Below are positions 1-6,455 of a stretch of 9,981 nucleotides of DNA, in pieces. The notes beneath the pieces were generated by a model, which saw nothing but the letters and a program-made list of their open reading frames with translations, made no database searches and was not told where the DNA came from. A program made the translations under genes and the position numbers. The first letter of the stretch is position 1. Each line of letters starts with the position of its first letter. Origin of the DNA: Bacilli bacterium (lineage in GTDB: Bacteria; Bacillota_I; Bacilli_A; RFN20; CAG-826); contig JAFZLN010000154.1 of the NCBI GenBank assembly GCA_017551465.1, positions 1-9,981 on the forward strand. The letters run 5' to 3'.

Positions 1-413
1 AAGTCGAAATAGCGACCATCAAAATAAGCGTTATACCAATTTCTAAAGTCATATGTTTTTAATTCTGTGTTATCGGATAAAGCAAGATATTCACCTTCAT
101 GAAGTTCAAAAGCGGATTGGAAATGAGCATAGAACATAAATCCGGCAATAATGAGTATTAATGTCGCAAAGAAGTAGATATTGAATTTAATCTTGATGAG
201 TTTCTTAACGAATATGAATCTTAAGCCAAGCGCAGCCACCGCGATAAATAACGCATAAGAGAGGGCACCAAAAGCATAAACAAAAGGAAATGCTGCATAA
301 CGGGCCCCTGGTCCAGTATTAAGGCACAAAATGACAGCCAAGAGGCACATCATTAGGCCGATAAAGATATAAAAATGATTCTTGTTAGCCACGAAAGGTT
401 TTTTATTTTTCAT
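1..413 (-). CDS. ftsK: Probable DNA translocase FtsK/SpoIIIE, N-terminal membrane part (partial, runs off the left edge)
   Basis: An open frame starts with ATG at 413-411 and reads 137 codons without a stop to the window edge. The visible protein has a short basic N-terminus (MKNKKPF...), then three hydrophobic segments at about residues 13-33, 41-69 and 78-99. A polar stretch rich in Asp, Tyr and Trp follows. This matches the layout of the FtsK/SpoIIIE N-terminal membrane domain, which anchors the ATP-driven DNA pump at the division septum. None of the motor domain is in the window, so the name rests on topology and on position: in Bacillus subtilis spoIIIE lies just downstream of rnjB, and here the frame directly follows an RNase J gene. 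It has its own promoter-like sequence, and no Shine-Dalgarno site precedes the ATG. Any other multi-pass membrane protein remains possible. Confidence 0.6.
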   Translation of the reverse strand, partial: MKNKKPFVANKNHFYIFIGLMMCLLAVILCLNTGPGARYAAFPFVYAFGALSYALFIAVAALGLRFIFVKKLIKIKFNIYFFATLILIIAGFMFYAHFQSAFELHEGEYLALSDNTELKTYDFRNWYNAYFDGRYFD

Positions 414-419
414 GTCTAT

Positions 420-449
420 ATTATAAGTGCGTATAGGCGCATATGACAA
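420..449 (-). promoter_or_regulatory. Near-consensus promoter of the ftsK-like gene, predicted to give a leaderless mRNA
   Basis: On the minus strand a -35 box TTGTCA (449-444) and a perfect -10 box TATAAT (425-420) are separated by 18 bp. Six bases (419-414) lie between the -10 box and the ATG, so the usual start point falls on the A of the ATG at 413. No Shine-Dalgarno sequence fits in front of this ATG. The spacer is GC-richer than its surroundings and contains a short inverted repeat, TGCG/CGCA. Confidence 0.7.
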
Positions 450-464
450 TGAATTTTGCAAAAT

Positions 465-489
465 AAAAAGCACATTTTTTGTGCTTTTT
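465..489 (-). terminator. Terminator after the RNase J gene
   Basis: A 10-bp perfect stem (465-474 with 480-489) encloses a 5-base loop. It ends in runs of A and T on both sides, so it could act in both directions. It begins three bases after the RNase J stop codon and lies upstream of the ftsK promoter, separating the two transcription units. Confidence 0.8.
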
Positions 490-491
490 TC

Positions 492-2180
492 TTATCGGGT
501 AACAATGATTGGAATGATCATTGGCTCACGGCCGTTTTCACGTTTGATGAAGCGACGTATTCTTTCTTGAGCATTGGCCTTGATTTCTTCAAAGTTTGTG
601 TTGTTCACAGATAAGGCTGTTGTGACTTCATCGATGAAGATACTGGCCACTGATTTAAGAAGCGGTTCAGCTTCTTTAACATAGACAAATCCTCTCATCT
701 GACAGTCCGGTCCAGCGATAATACGCTTTTCTTCCAAAGAAACCGTGACAGCGATAACAACGACACCATCCACGGATAATTGACGACGGTCATTAACAAT
801 GTTTTCCGCGACATTAGTGGAAACGCCACTACCATCAACTAAGAGTGGATGGGTTGTCATTGTCGCTGGGTTATTTGGGATGATTGATGGTCTGCCTAAC
901 TCATTGAAACAGAGTTGCATACCATTATCTAAGATAAACACATTAGTGTGATTAAGTCCGATACCCATTGATAACGCTAATTTTGCGTTAGCCATTAAGT
1001 TAATGAAGTTACCACGAACTGGCAAATAGTATCTTGGTTTTAAGACAGATAAGAAGAATTTCAAATCGTCTTGTCTTGGGTGCATCGCGGTGATTTGATT
1101 CTTTTTGATCCACACAACTTCCGCACCAGTACGATACAAGTAGTCAATACTGCGTGTCGCTATTGTTTCTAATGTTGGGGTTGGTAAACCAGCATTAATG
1201 AAGATATCGCGTTTTGTTAAACGGATACGTTTATCATCATTATTACCGTCTACGACTCTAATAAGTTCTTGATAGAGTTCTTCACCCTTACCAAGCATTA
1301 AGATGACAAGCTCTTGTTCTCTTACTCTTAATAAGTCTTCCTTACTGACAATTAATTCAGGAGGAATACGAGAAGGATTGAATTCCATGAGCATCTTCAT
1401 GATGCGTCTGGTGAAATCGTTATAGAAGAAGATCTTCTTATTATTTTCAATACATAAGTCAACAATTTCACTAATACGGAAGAAGTTCTGCCAGAAGCAA
1501 TCAATAAAGATTCGTTTATTAGCGTTACTGAAGTACTTTTCAATTAATGGAGTGACACGGTGATGTGGGGAGCAATAACCCTCATGGTTGGCGCCTTTAC
1601 TTTCACTCATTAATAAGAATGTTGGTCTTTCAGAAAGGACTGATAAAGCCTTCATATCAAAGATATAGGCTGGAGTTTTAACGGAATAGTCGACAATAAA
1701 GTCACTAGTATAGACGATATTGCCTTTAGTTGTTTCGATCGCCACACCGAATGAATAAGCAGCGTTATGTGATGTTTGGAAGAAATGTAACTTTCTACCA
1801 GCGATTTCTAGAGCGCTTGTTGGTGGGATGACTTTGAATTCTAATGGAATTCTTAATGTATTGAAATTGAATTGAGTTTCAATCACGTGTTTAGTAAAGC
1901 GTGTACAAATAATTGGCGCTGGAGCGTCATCATAGAAGTATTTCAAAGCACCCATGTTTTCATCATGAGCATGAGTCATAATATACGCTTTTACTCTTTC
2001 CTTATTATTAATAAGATATTGAGCATTTGCTAAAAGATAGTCGACACCAGGAATGGTTTTATCAGGTAAGGCTAAACCAGCATCAATAACAAAGATGTCG
2101 TTATTGATTTCAATAACGTAGCAGTCACGGCCATTTTCATCTAACCCGCCTAAAGCGGACACCTTAATAATGTCTTCCAC
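492..2180 (-). CDS. rnjB: RNase J family ribonuclease, J2/RnjB type with altered active site
   Basis: The protein (562 aa, typical RNase J length) is a metallo-beta-lactamase/beta-CASP nuclease that matures and degrades RNA in Bacillota. The metallo-beta-lactamase part spans about residues 1-200 and 340-400, with the beta-CASP insert between, and a C-terminal domain ends in the family-typical EPMIIPIIV. The metal motif that reads HGHEDH in J1 is HAHDEN here (residues 70-75). His138 and Asp160 are kept. The SDS motif is SES (192-194), SGHG is changed to AMHP around His367, and the His of PVHGE is Arg389. B. subtilis RNase J2 has a similar HGHDEN motif, is weakly active and pairs with J1, so a partner or structural role is likely. 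The start is GTG (2180-2178), placed 6 bases after an AAAGGAG Shine-Dalgarno; no in-frame ATG fits better. It has its own promoter and terminator. Confidence 0.93.
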   Translation of the reverse strand: MEDIIKVSALGGLDENGRDCYVIEINNDIFVIDAGLALPDKTIPGVDYLLANAQYLINNKERVKAYIMTHAHDENMGALKYFYDDAPAPIICTRFTKHVIETQFNFNTLRIPLEFKVIPPTSALEIAGRKLHFFQTSHNAAYSFGVAIETTKGNIVYTSDFIVDYSVKTPAYIFDMKALSVLSERPTFLLMSESKGANHEGYCSPHHRVTPLIEKYFSNANKRIFIDCFWQNFFRISEIVDLCIENNKKIFFYNDFTRRIMKMLMEFNPSRIPPELIVSKEDLLRVREQELVILMLGKGEELYQELIRVVDGNNDDKRIRLTKRDIFINAGLPTPTLETIATRSIDYLYRTGAEVVWIKKNQITAMHPRQDDLKFFLSVLKPRYYLPVRGNFINLMANAKLALSMGIGLNHTNVFILDNGMQLCFNELGRPSIIPNNPATMTTHPLLVDGSGVSTNVAENIVNDRRQLSVDGVVVIAVTVSLEEKRIIAGPDCQMRGFVYVKEAEPLLKSVASIFIDEVTTALSVNNTNFEEIKANAQERIRRFIKRENGREPMIIPIIVTR

Positions 2181-2192
2181 AGTGATCTCCTT
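2174..2192 (-). promoter_or_regulatory. Ribosome binding site fixing a GTG start for RNase J
   Basis: AAAGGAG on the minus strand lies 6 bases before GTG at 2180-2178. This supports the GTG start. An upstream ATG (at about 2196) is out of frame, overlaps the site itself and meets a stop after about ten codons. Confidence 0.8.
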
Positions 2193-2207
2193 TCATTAGT
2201 ATGTTTC

Positions 2208-2234
2208 AACTTAAAGATATTATACCTTTAAGTT
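2208..2234 (-). promoter_or_regulatory. Promoter -10 region of rnj inside a 27-bp palindrome
   Basis: A perfect TATAAT (2224-2219, minus strand) sits in the centre of an inverted repeat with 9-bp arms AACTTAAAG / CTTTAAGTT (2208-2216 and 2226-2234) and a 9-base middle. The predicted start is an A near 2212, giving a leader of about 32 bases. The start lies within the downstream arm, so the repeat could not fold fully in the RNA and looks more like a protein-binding operator. The -35 region is weak (TTTTAT at 17 bp spacing). Confidence 0.6.
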
Positions 2235-2262
2235 ATTAATAATAAAAGATAAATGCAATTTT

Positions 2263-2287
2263 AAAAATGATTACTTTGCTAATCATT
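2263..2287 (-). terminator. Terminator after the glpA-like operon
   Basis: An 8-bp perfect stem AATGATTA/TAATCATT (2266-2273 with 2280-2287) with a 6-base loop is followed on the minus strand by five T (2267-2263). It lies about 33 bases after the stop of the DUF1667 gene. The stem is AT-rich, so it may be a weak terminator. Confidence 0.6.
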
Positions 2288-2319
2288 CCCTCATAAACTG
2301 GCTATGAAAACTAGACTAT

Positions 2320-2661
2320 TTAGTCAATATTCTTAGTGATAACAATATCACTATCGAGTCCAAGAATGTTTTTCTTCACGATGTCACCAATTCTTGTTGG
2401 GGCTTCAACGCTTAATTTATCAATCTCTTTCATGACCTCAAAGATTTTATCTTTAGGAACTGGTTTTGTGGTCTTAACGGACACTAATGTGTACTGACGA
2501 TTGGTTACTTTGATGGAAGATGTGATTGTACGCACAGGATGTGTAAGCTCGCTTATAGCGTATTCCTTACCACGTGGGCAAAAATTACCTGTGACGTTCA
2601 TGTCATCATCCACGTGTAAACGACAGCCTCTAGGACAAACAATACATGTTAAATCTTTCAT
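2320..2661 (-). CDS. DUF1667 protein, small four-cysteine partner of the GlpA-like oxidoreductases
   Basis: This 113-aa protein carries a metal- or cluster-binding pattern at its N-terminus: Cys6, Cys9, Cys13 (C-x2-C-P-R-G-C) and Cys28 (C-P-R-G). A basic/hydrophobic segment with PVRT and VKTTKPVPK follows, as in the DUF1667 family. Proteins of this family are encoded next to GlpA-like and NAD(P)/FAD oxidoreductases in many anaerobic Bacillota and in Thermotoga. They are thought to help pass electrons in place of the GlpC subunit, but their role is not established. The ATG directly abuts the TAA of the upstream gene (zero spacing) with GGAGG 8 bases before it, indicating translational coupling. 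It is the last gene of the operon. Confidence 0.9.
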   Translation of the reverse strand: MKDLTCIVCPRGCRLHVDDDMNVTGNFCPRGKEYAISELTHPVRTITSSIKVTNRQYTLVSVKTTKPVPKDKIFEVMKEIDKLSVEAPTRIGDIVKKNILGLDSDIVITKNID

Positions 2662-3912
2662 TTAGCGGTCCTCCACGGAGATGATGATTTCATCTTTCAC
2701 TTCTTGTAATTTATCTTTGCTTAAATTGACCATTACCATTTCGGATGGGATTAAAGCCGGTTTAACAGCCTTACCTAACACTACATCTCCACTTCTAATC
2801 ATCACAACTTGATCTTTAAGTGGTTTTCTCACTCTGAACTTGAATGTGATATCATCCACGCTATTTTCTAAAACAAATTGTGGCAAAACGTAGGATATAT
2901 TATTTCCTGGTTTAATAGGAATTTTCTTTTCATCATTATTGATTTCATTTTTTAGATATAACGCTGCTGAACGACCAGCGAGTCTAGCTTCTTGGCTGAC
3001 AAAGTCGACAACGTCATGGACGTGTAAACAGTTACCTGCGGTAAATATACCAGGAATCATTGTTTCCATGTATTGATTAACAACCGCGCCTTTAGTGGAA
3101 CTAATTGGGCAATCAATATAGTTGAGTAAGGAAACATATGGGATTAAACCAACGGAAAGAATGAGGGTATCACACTCAAATTCCATTTCCGTTCCTGGAA
3201 TGATTTGTAGGTTTTCATCCACTGCGCTTAAAATGACCTTTTCTAGTCTATCTTTACCGATAACTTTTGAGACTGTTCTAGATAGATATAAAGGAATATC
3301 ATAGTCGATTAAACATTGTTGGATATTACGGTTAAGGCCCGCACTATATGGCATGATTTCACTAACACATAAGACCTTCGCACCTTCTAGTGTTAATCTT
3401 CTAGCCATGATTAAGCCAATATCACCACTGCCAAGAACGACGACACGTTTACCAACCATCAAGCCGTTGATGTTTAAATAGCGTTGGGCAGTACCTGCAG
3501 TGATAACGCCACTGCATCTATCGCCTGGAAGCATAATCGCCCCAGCGTTTCTTTCATAACAGCCTGTGGCCATAATAATGGCCTTAGCCTGTAATTTAAC
3601 TAAACCATCTTCTTTAGAAGAATAAGTGATAACTTTATCTTTTGTTAAGTCAATGACTTGAGCGTTTAGCTTATATGGGATTTCTAAACGTTTAACTTCA
3701 TCCACAAATCTTTGCAAATATTCTGGACCAGTTAATTCTTCTTTAAATTCAGTTAAGCCAAAACCATTATGAATGCATTGGTTTAAAATACCACCTAGCT
3801 TTTCATCTTTCTCTAAGATTAATAAATCATTAACGCCGTTCCTTTTGGCTTCAATAGCCGCAGCCATACCAGCGGCGCCACTACCAATTACCACTAAATC
3901 AATTTGTCTCAT
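2662..3912 (-). CDS. FAD/NAD(P)-dependent oxidoreductase, GlpB-like partner in the glycerol-3-phosphate dehydrogenase operon
   Basis: The 416-aa flavoprotein resembles the pyridine-nucleotide-disulfide oxidoreductase family. Residues 10-15 (GSGAAG) form the FAD Rossmann loop, followed by E34. GGILNQCIHNGFG (40-52) is characteristic of the subfamily paired with GlpA-like proteins. ATGCYERN (115-122) precedes a second Rossmann loop GSGDIG (161-166) for NAD(P). TAGNCLHVHDVVD (291-303) is the C-terminal FAD contact. It probably moves electrons between NAD(P) and the partner GlpA-like enzyme. The ATG lies 2 bases after the upstream stop, with AAGGAGG 10 bases before it, and the downstream DUF1667 gene starts immediately after the stop. 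The set of three is best known from anaerobic glycerol-3-phosphate oxidation; the substrate here is inferred. Confidence 0.9.
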   Translation of the reverse strand: MRQIDLVVIGSGAAGMAAAIEAKRNGVNDLLILEKDEKLGGILNQCIHNGFGLTEFKEELTGPEYLQRFVDEVKRLEIPYKLNAQVIDLTKDKVITYSSKEDGLVKLQAKAIIMATGCYERNAGAIMLPGDRCSGVITAGTAQRYLNINGLMVGKRVVVLGSGDIGLIMARRLTLEGAKVLCVSEIMPYSAGLNRNIQQCLIDYDIPLYLSRTVSKVIGKDRLEKVILSAVDENLQIIPGTEMEFECDTLILSVGLIPYVSLLNYIDCPISSTKGAVVNQYMETMIPGIFTAGNCLHVHDVVDFVSQEARLAGRSAALYLKNEINNDEKKIPIKPGNNISYVLPQFVLENSVDDITFKFRVRKPLKDQVVMIRSGDVVLGKAVKPALIPSEMVMVNLSKDKLQEVKDEIIISVEDR

Positions 3913-3914
3913 AA

Positions 3915-5357
3915 TTATTTGGCCTCCTTGATTAAGTGATCAATGATATAACTGCCTTCTTCATTTAAAGGGATTTCAGTTGGGGAAACATTATAATGTT
4001 TTGCTAAAAGAAGAAGAATCTTTGGCTGACAGAAACCGCCTTGGCATTTGCCGAATCCCGCACGACATCTTCTCTTCACACCTTTAATAGAAACAGGTGG
4101 ACAACTTCTTTCTAATGATTCTTTGATTTCTCCTAAGGAGATATGTTCACAGTTACAAACGATTTCACCAAAGTCACTATTTTCTTTAATTGCTTGAACT
4201 TGTTGTTCTTCGCTTAAATAATGCATACGGTGATATGGTTTAACTTTTGGATTAAAGTTTGGATTCTTTTCTAGTTTTAAGACCGGTTTAACTAATTCGT
4301 TAATGACATACTCAGCGATTGCAGGAGCGCTGACAAAACCAGGCGATTCAATACCGGCAACATTAATGAAGTTTCTTTCATTTTTTGCAGGTTCCACAAT
4401 GAAATCGTGACGAGTACAAGTCGCTCTTAAACCAGAGAAGACTCTAATCGTTTCTTTAAATGGAATTGAAGGTACCATTAATGAGGCTGAGGCTTTAATA
4501 TTCGCTAATGTTGGAACGTCAGTAGAGACATCATCAGGTTCAGCGAATTCACTACTTGGACCAACGATATAGTTACCAGAGGAGGTAATAGATACTAGGA
4601 TACCTTTACCTTTCTTACTTGGTAATGGGAAGATAGTTCTATTCACTAGACCTTCTTTATAGTGATCTAACAAATAGTATTCACCTTTTCTTGGTGTAAT
4701 CGCCCAATCGATATCTTCAATCATTGCAGCAATCTTATCGGCTTTCACACCCGCAGCGTTAATTAGTACACGCGCGTATAAATCTTCTTTATTAGTATTG
4801 ACTACAAAGTAGTCGTTTTCTTTTTTGATATCTTTTACTTCGTGATTTCTTAAGAAAGATACACCATTATCAATAGCGTTTTCCATGGCGTGAATGACAA
4901 GATTAAATGGATCAATAACACCCGCTGTTGGAGCGTACAACGCACCCTTTACTTCTGGATTGATATTTGGTTCCATCTTTAAGACTTGTTCTTTATTAAG
5001 AAGTTCCACTGGAACGCCGTTTATTCTAGAACGTTCTTCTAGTTGTTTTAGGATTTCTAATTGTTCTTCTTCAAGGGCCACAGTTAAAGAACCACATGGA
5101 ATATATGGGACATCTAAGTCTTTAACTAGCTCTGGATACATCTTATTGCCTAAGACGTTGAATTTAGCTTTGTTTGTACCTGGTTCTGGATCATAACCAG
5201 AATGGATGATTGCGCTATTAGCGGAACTAGTTAAATTACCAGCGTCATTGCTTTTATCAATAATCACAGTATCTAGTTTATATTTACTTAATTCCCTAGC
5301 AATCATGGTGCCGGTCACACCTGCACCTATAATTAAAACATCATGTATTTGTTTCAT
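3915..5357 (-). CDS. glpA: GlpA-like FAD-dependent dehydrogenase with C-terminal BFD-like [2Fe-2S] domain (anaerobic glycerol-3-phosphate dehydrogenase type)
   Basis: This 480-aa protein is the first gene of a three-gene operon. Residues 5-355 are a DAO-type flavin domain with the FAD loop GAGVTG (11-16), the substrate-side segment HSGYDPEPGTNKAKFN and a C-terminal GIESPGF FAD contact. Residues 397-450 are a BFD-like [2Fe-2S] domain with C401-x-C403 and C438-x4-C443; C431 is an extra cysteine in a position often Thr in relatives. The family oxidises glycerol-3-phosphate to dihydroxyacetone phosphate; the related 2-hydroxyglutarate oxidases are an alternative. No glpK, glpF or glpP lies in the window. 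The ATG at 5357-5355 places the Rossmann loop correctly, but no Shine-Dalgarno site is visible and the predicted leader is only about 15 bases. A palindrome over the -10 box suggests a repressor site. Confidence 0.85.
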   Translation of the reverse strand: MKQIHDVLIIGAGVTGTMIARELSKYKLDTVIIDKSNDAGNLTSSANSAIIHSGYDPEPGTNKAKFNVLGNKMYPELVKDLDVPYIPCGSLTVALEEEQLEILKQLEERSRINGVPVELLNKEQVLKMEPNINPEVKGALYAPTAGVIDPFNLVIHAMENAIDNGVSFLRNHEVKDIKKENDYFVVNTNKEDLYARVLINAAGVKADKIAAMIEDIDWAITPRKGEYYLLDHYKEGLVNRTIFPLPSKKGKGILVSITSSGNYIVGPSSEFAEPDDVSTDVPTLANIKASASLMVPSIPFKETIRVFSGLRATCTRHDFIVEPAKNERNFINVAGIESPGFVSAPAIAEYVINELVKPVLKLEKNPNFNPKVKPYHRMHYLSEEQQVQAIKENSDFGEIVCNCEHISLGEIKESLERSCPPVSIKGVKRRCRAGFGKCQGGFCQPKILLLLAKHYNVSPTEIPLNEEGSYIIDHLIKEAK

Positions 5358-5373
5358 AAAAAATCGCTTGTCA

Positions 5374-5390
5374 TATTCATTTTATGAATA
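5374..5390. repeat. Perfect inverted repeat (7-bp arms) over the glpA operon -10 box, operator candidate
   Basis: TATTCAT (5374-5380), three T, ATGAATA (5384-5390) form a perfect 17-bp palindrome. It overlaps the whole -10 box and reaches the predicted start point, where a bound repressor would block transcription. The regulator is not in the window. Confidence 0.55.
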
Positions 5391-5407
5391 AGTGAGAATA
5401 ATTTCAA
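5379..5407 (-). promoter_or_regulatory. Promoter of the glpA-like operon
   Basis: The minus strand has a -35 box TTGAAA (5407-5402), a 17-bp spacer and a -10 box TAAAAT (5384-5379). The predicted start near 5372 leaves a leader of about 15 bases without a Shine-Dalgarno sequence. A 7-3-7 inverted repeat covers the -10 box. Confidence 0.65.
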
Positions 5408-5418
5408 TGATTATATAG

Positions 5419-5444
5419 AAAAAGACCTCCCATAAGAGAGGTCT
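5419..5444 (-). terminator. Terminator after the smaller lipoprotein gene
   Basis: A 9-bp stem (5423-5431 with 5436-5444, one G-T pair) with a 4-base loop is followed on the minus strand by a T run (5423-5419). It sits 19 bases after the lipoprotein stop codon and upstream of the glpA promoter. Confidence 0.9.
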
Positions 5445-5463
5445 AGTTAGTATTAATAAGCGA

Positions 5464-6243
5464 TTAGGCTTTTGGTGAGAACATGAAGAAGTCGATGGTT
5501 GGATTTTCATTATCCGCGGCAAGACTCTTCACAGTCATGGTATTAGCGCCTGCAGTAAGGGCAACTTCACCTGCTTTATAGTCAGTGAATGTGCCACCTT
5601 GGGCTTGGCCAGATAACGCTACAGCAGTGTCATTAATCTTCACTTCTAAGACATCCGCGAAGACATCGGTGTTTTCTGATTGATAACCACCATGGGCCCT
5701 ACAAGAAATGTAGAATTCATAGTTACCGGCTTTCTTAACGTTGAATGATAATGTTAGAACAGCTTGTGATGGCCATTGGTCAACCATATCAGTGTCAACA
5801 TTGTGTGATTCTTTGAATGTGACGACACTACCTTCACTTGTGCCACTTTCAACTTGAACGATGATATCCGCGCCATTAACGTTGATGGTGATTTTACCTT
5901 CGGTATAACCATCTTTTGTGGCAGTAATTGTGGCTGAGCCTTTCTTAAGAGCGGTTACTAAGCCAGCATCAGAAACTGAAGCGACTGTCGCATCACTAGT
6001 CTTCCAAGTAATACCTTCAAGAACGGCATCGCCTTCTTTAGCGCTTAATTGCACTGTATCTTCTAATTCTAATGTTGTTTTGTTTTCAGCCGCACTAACG
6101 GCAATCTTTGGTTTAGCAGGGATGCTGCTTTTAGTGGATGCTGGAGAGTTAGATGCACTATTACCACCGTTTTGGTTACAGCCAATCACTCCGAATGATA
6201 AGGCCAACGCAAAAAGTGGTAGCAAAAATTTTGTCTTTTTCAT
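5464..6243 (-). CDS. Secreted lipoprotein with one Ig-like (BIG2-type) domain and one carbohydrate-binding-like domain
   Basis: The likely start is ATG at 6243-6241, giving 259 aa; AAAGGA lies 8 bases upstream and a normal lipoprotein signal peptide follows. An in-frame ATG 19 codons earlier lacks these features. The lipobox is VIGC, with the lipidated Cys22. A low-complexity Asn/Ser/Pro linker (23-45) leads to a BIG2-type Ig-like domain (about 48-123, with TWKTSDATVASVSDAGLVTA and a GSATITAT strand). Residues 127-257 look like a CBM6/35-type beta-sandwich, with YEFYISCRAHG, FADVLEVKIND, GANTMTV and a final PTIDFFMF. It is probably a surface-anchored sugar- or glycoprotein-binding protein without an enzyme domain. 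The CBM-like call is from pattern only. It is paralogous to the next gene upstream and has its own promoter and terminator. Confidence 0.85.
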   Translation of the reverse strand: MKKTKFLLPLFALALSFGVIGCNQNGGNSASNSPASTKSSIPAKPKIAVSAAENKTTLELEDTVQLSAKEGDAVLEGITWKTSDATVASVSDAGLVTALKKGSATITATKDGYTEGKITINVNGADIIVQVESGTSEGSVVTFKESHNVDTDMVDQWPSQAVLTLSFNVKKAGNYEFYISCRAHGGYQSENTDVFADVLEVKINDTAVALSGQAQGGTFTDYKAGEVALTAGANTMTVKSLAADNENPTIDFFMFSPKA

Positions 6244-6342
6244 TTTTAAATTCCTTTCTCTATTTTTATTAAAAATGATTTTGAATTTGCTAAAAAACAC
6301 TTCAGACGAATGTGTATATTAATCAAACTCTTTGTTAAACCT

Positions 6343-6370
6343 ATTATAACTAAAGAAAATAGTTTTTGAA
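6343..6370 (-). promoter_or_regulatory. Promoter of the smaller lipoprotein gene
   Basis: A perfect TATAAT (6348-6343, minus strand) is preceded at 16 bp by TTCAAA (6370-6365), a 4/6 match to the -35 consensus. The predicted start near 6336 gives a leader of about 93 bases, ending with an AT-only hairpin and the AAAGGA ribosome site. Confidence 0.55.
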
Positions 6371-6406
6371 TAGTATTGTTAATTATTTTTTATAGATGAA
6401 GTGAAG

Positions 6407-6434
6407 AAAAAAGACCTCCCGTAATGAGAGATCT
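6407..6434 (-). terminator. Terminator after the larger lipoprotein gene
   Basis: A 9-bp stem (6412-6420 with 6426-6434, two G-T pairs) with a 5-base loop is followed on the minus strand by six T. It is nearly identical in sequence to the terminator at 5419-5444, consistent with the paralogy of the two lipoprotein units. Confidence 0.9.
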
Positions 6435-6455
6435 AGTTTTTAAATTATTCCTTTA

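Noticed and set aside
2309..2325. Short palindrome GACTAAATAGTC around the DUF1667 stop codon
   Set aside because: The arms are 5 bp with a 2-base centre, too tight to fold as a hairpin and with no T run directly after; the hairpin at 2263-2287 is the better terminator.
5354..5374. Six-codon upstream frame (ATG to TGA) overlapping the glpA-like start codon
   Set aside because: The predicted transcription start falls at about 5372, inside its ATG, so the frame would not be complete in the mRNA, and it has no ribosome site.
6244..6300. N-terminal extension of the smaller lipoprotein by 19 residues
   Set aside because: It would bury a standard lipoprotein signal peptide, and the ribosome site lies inside the extension before the inner ATG.
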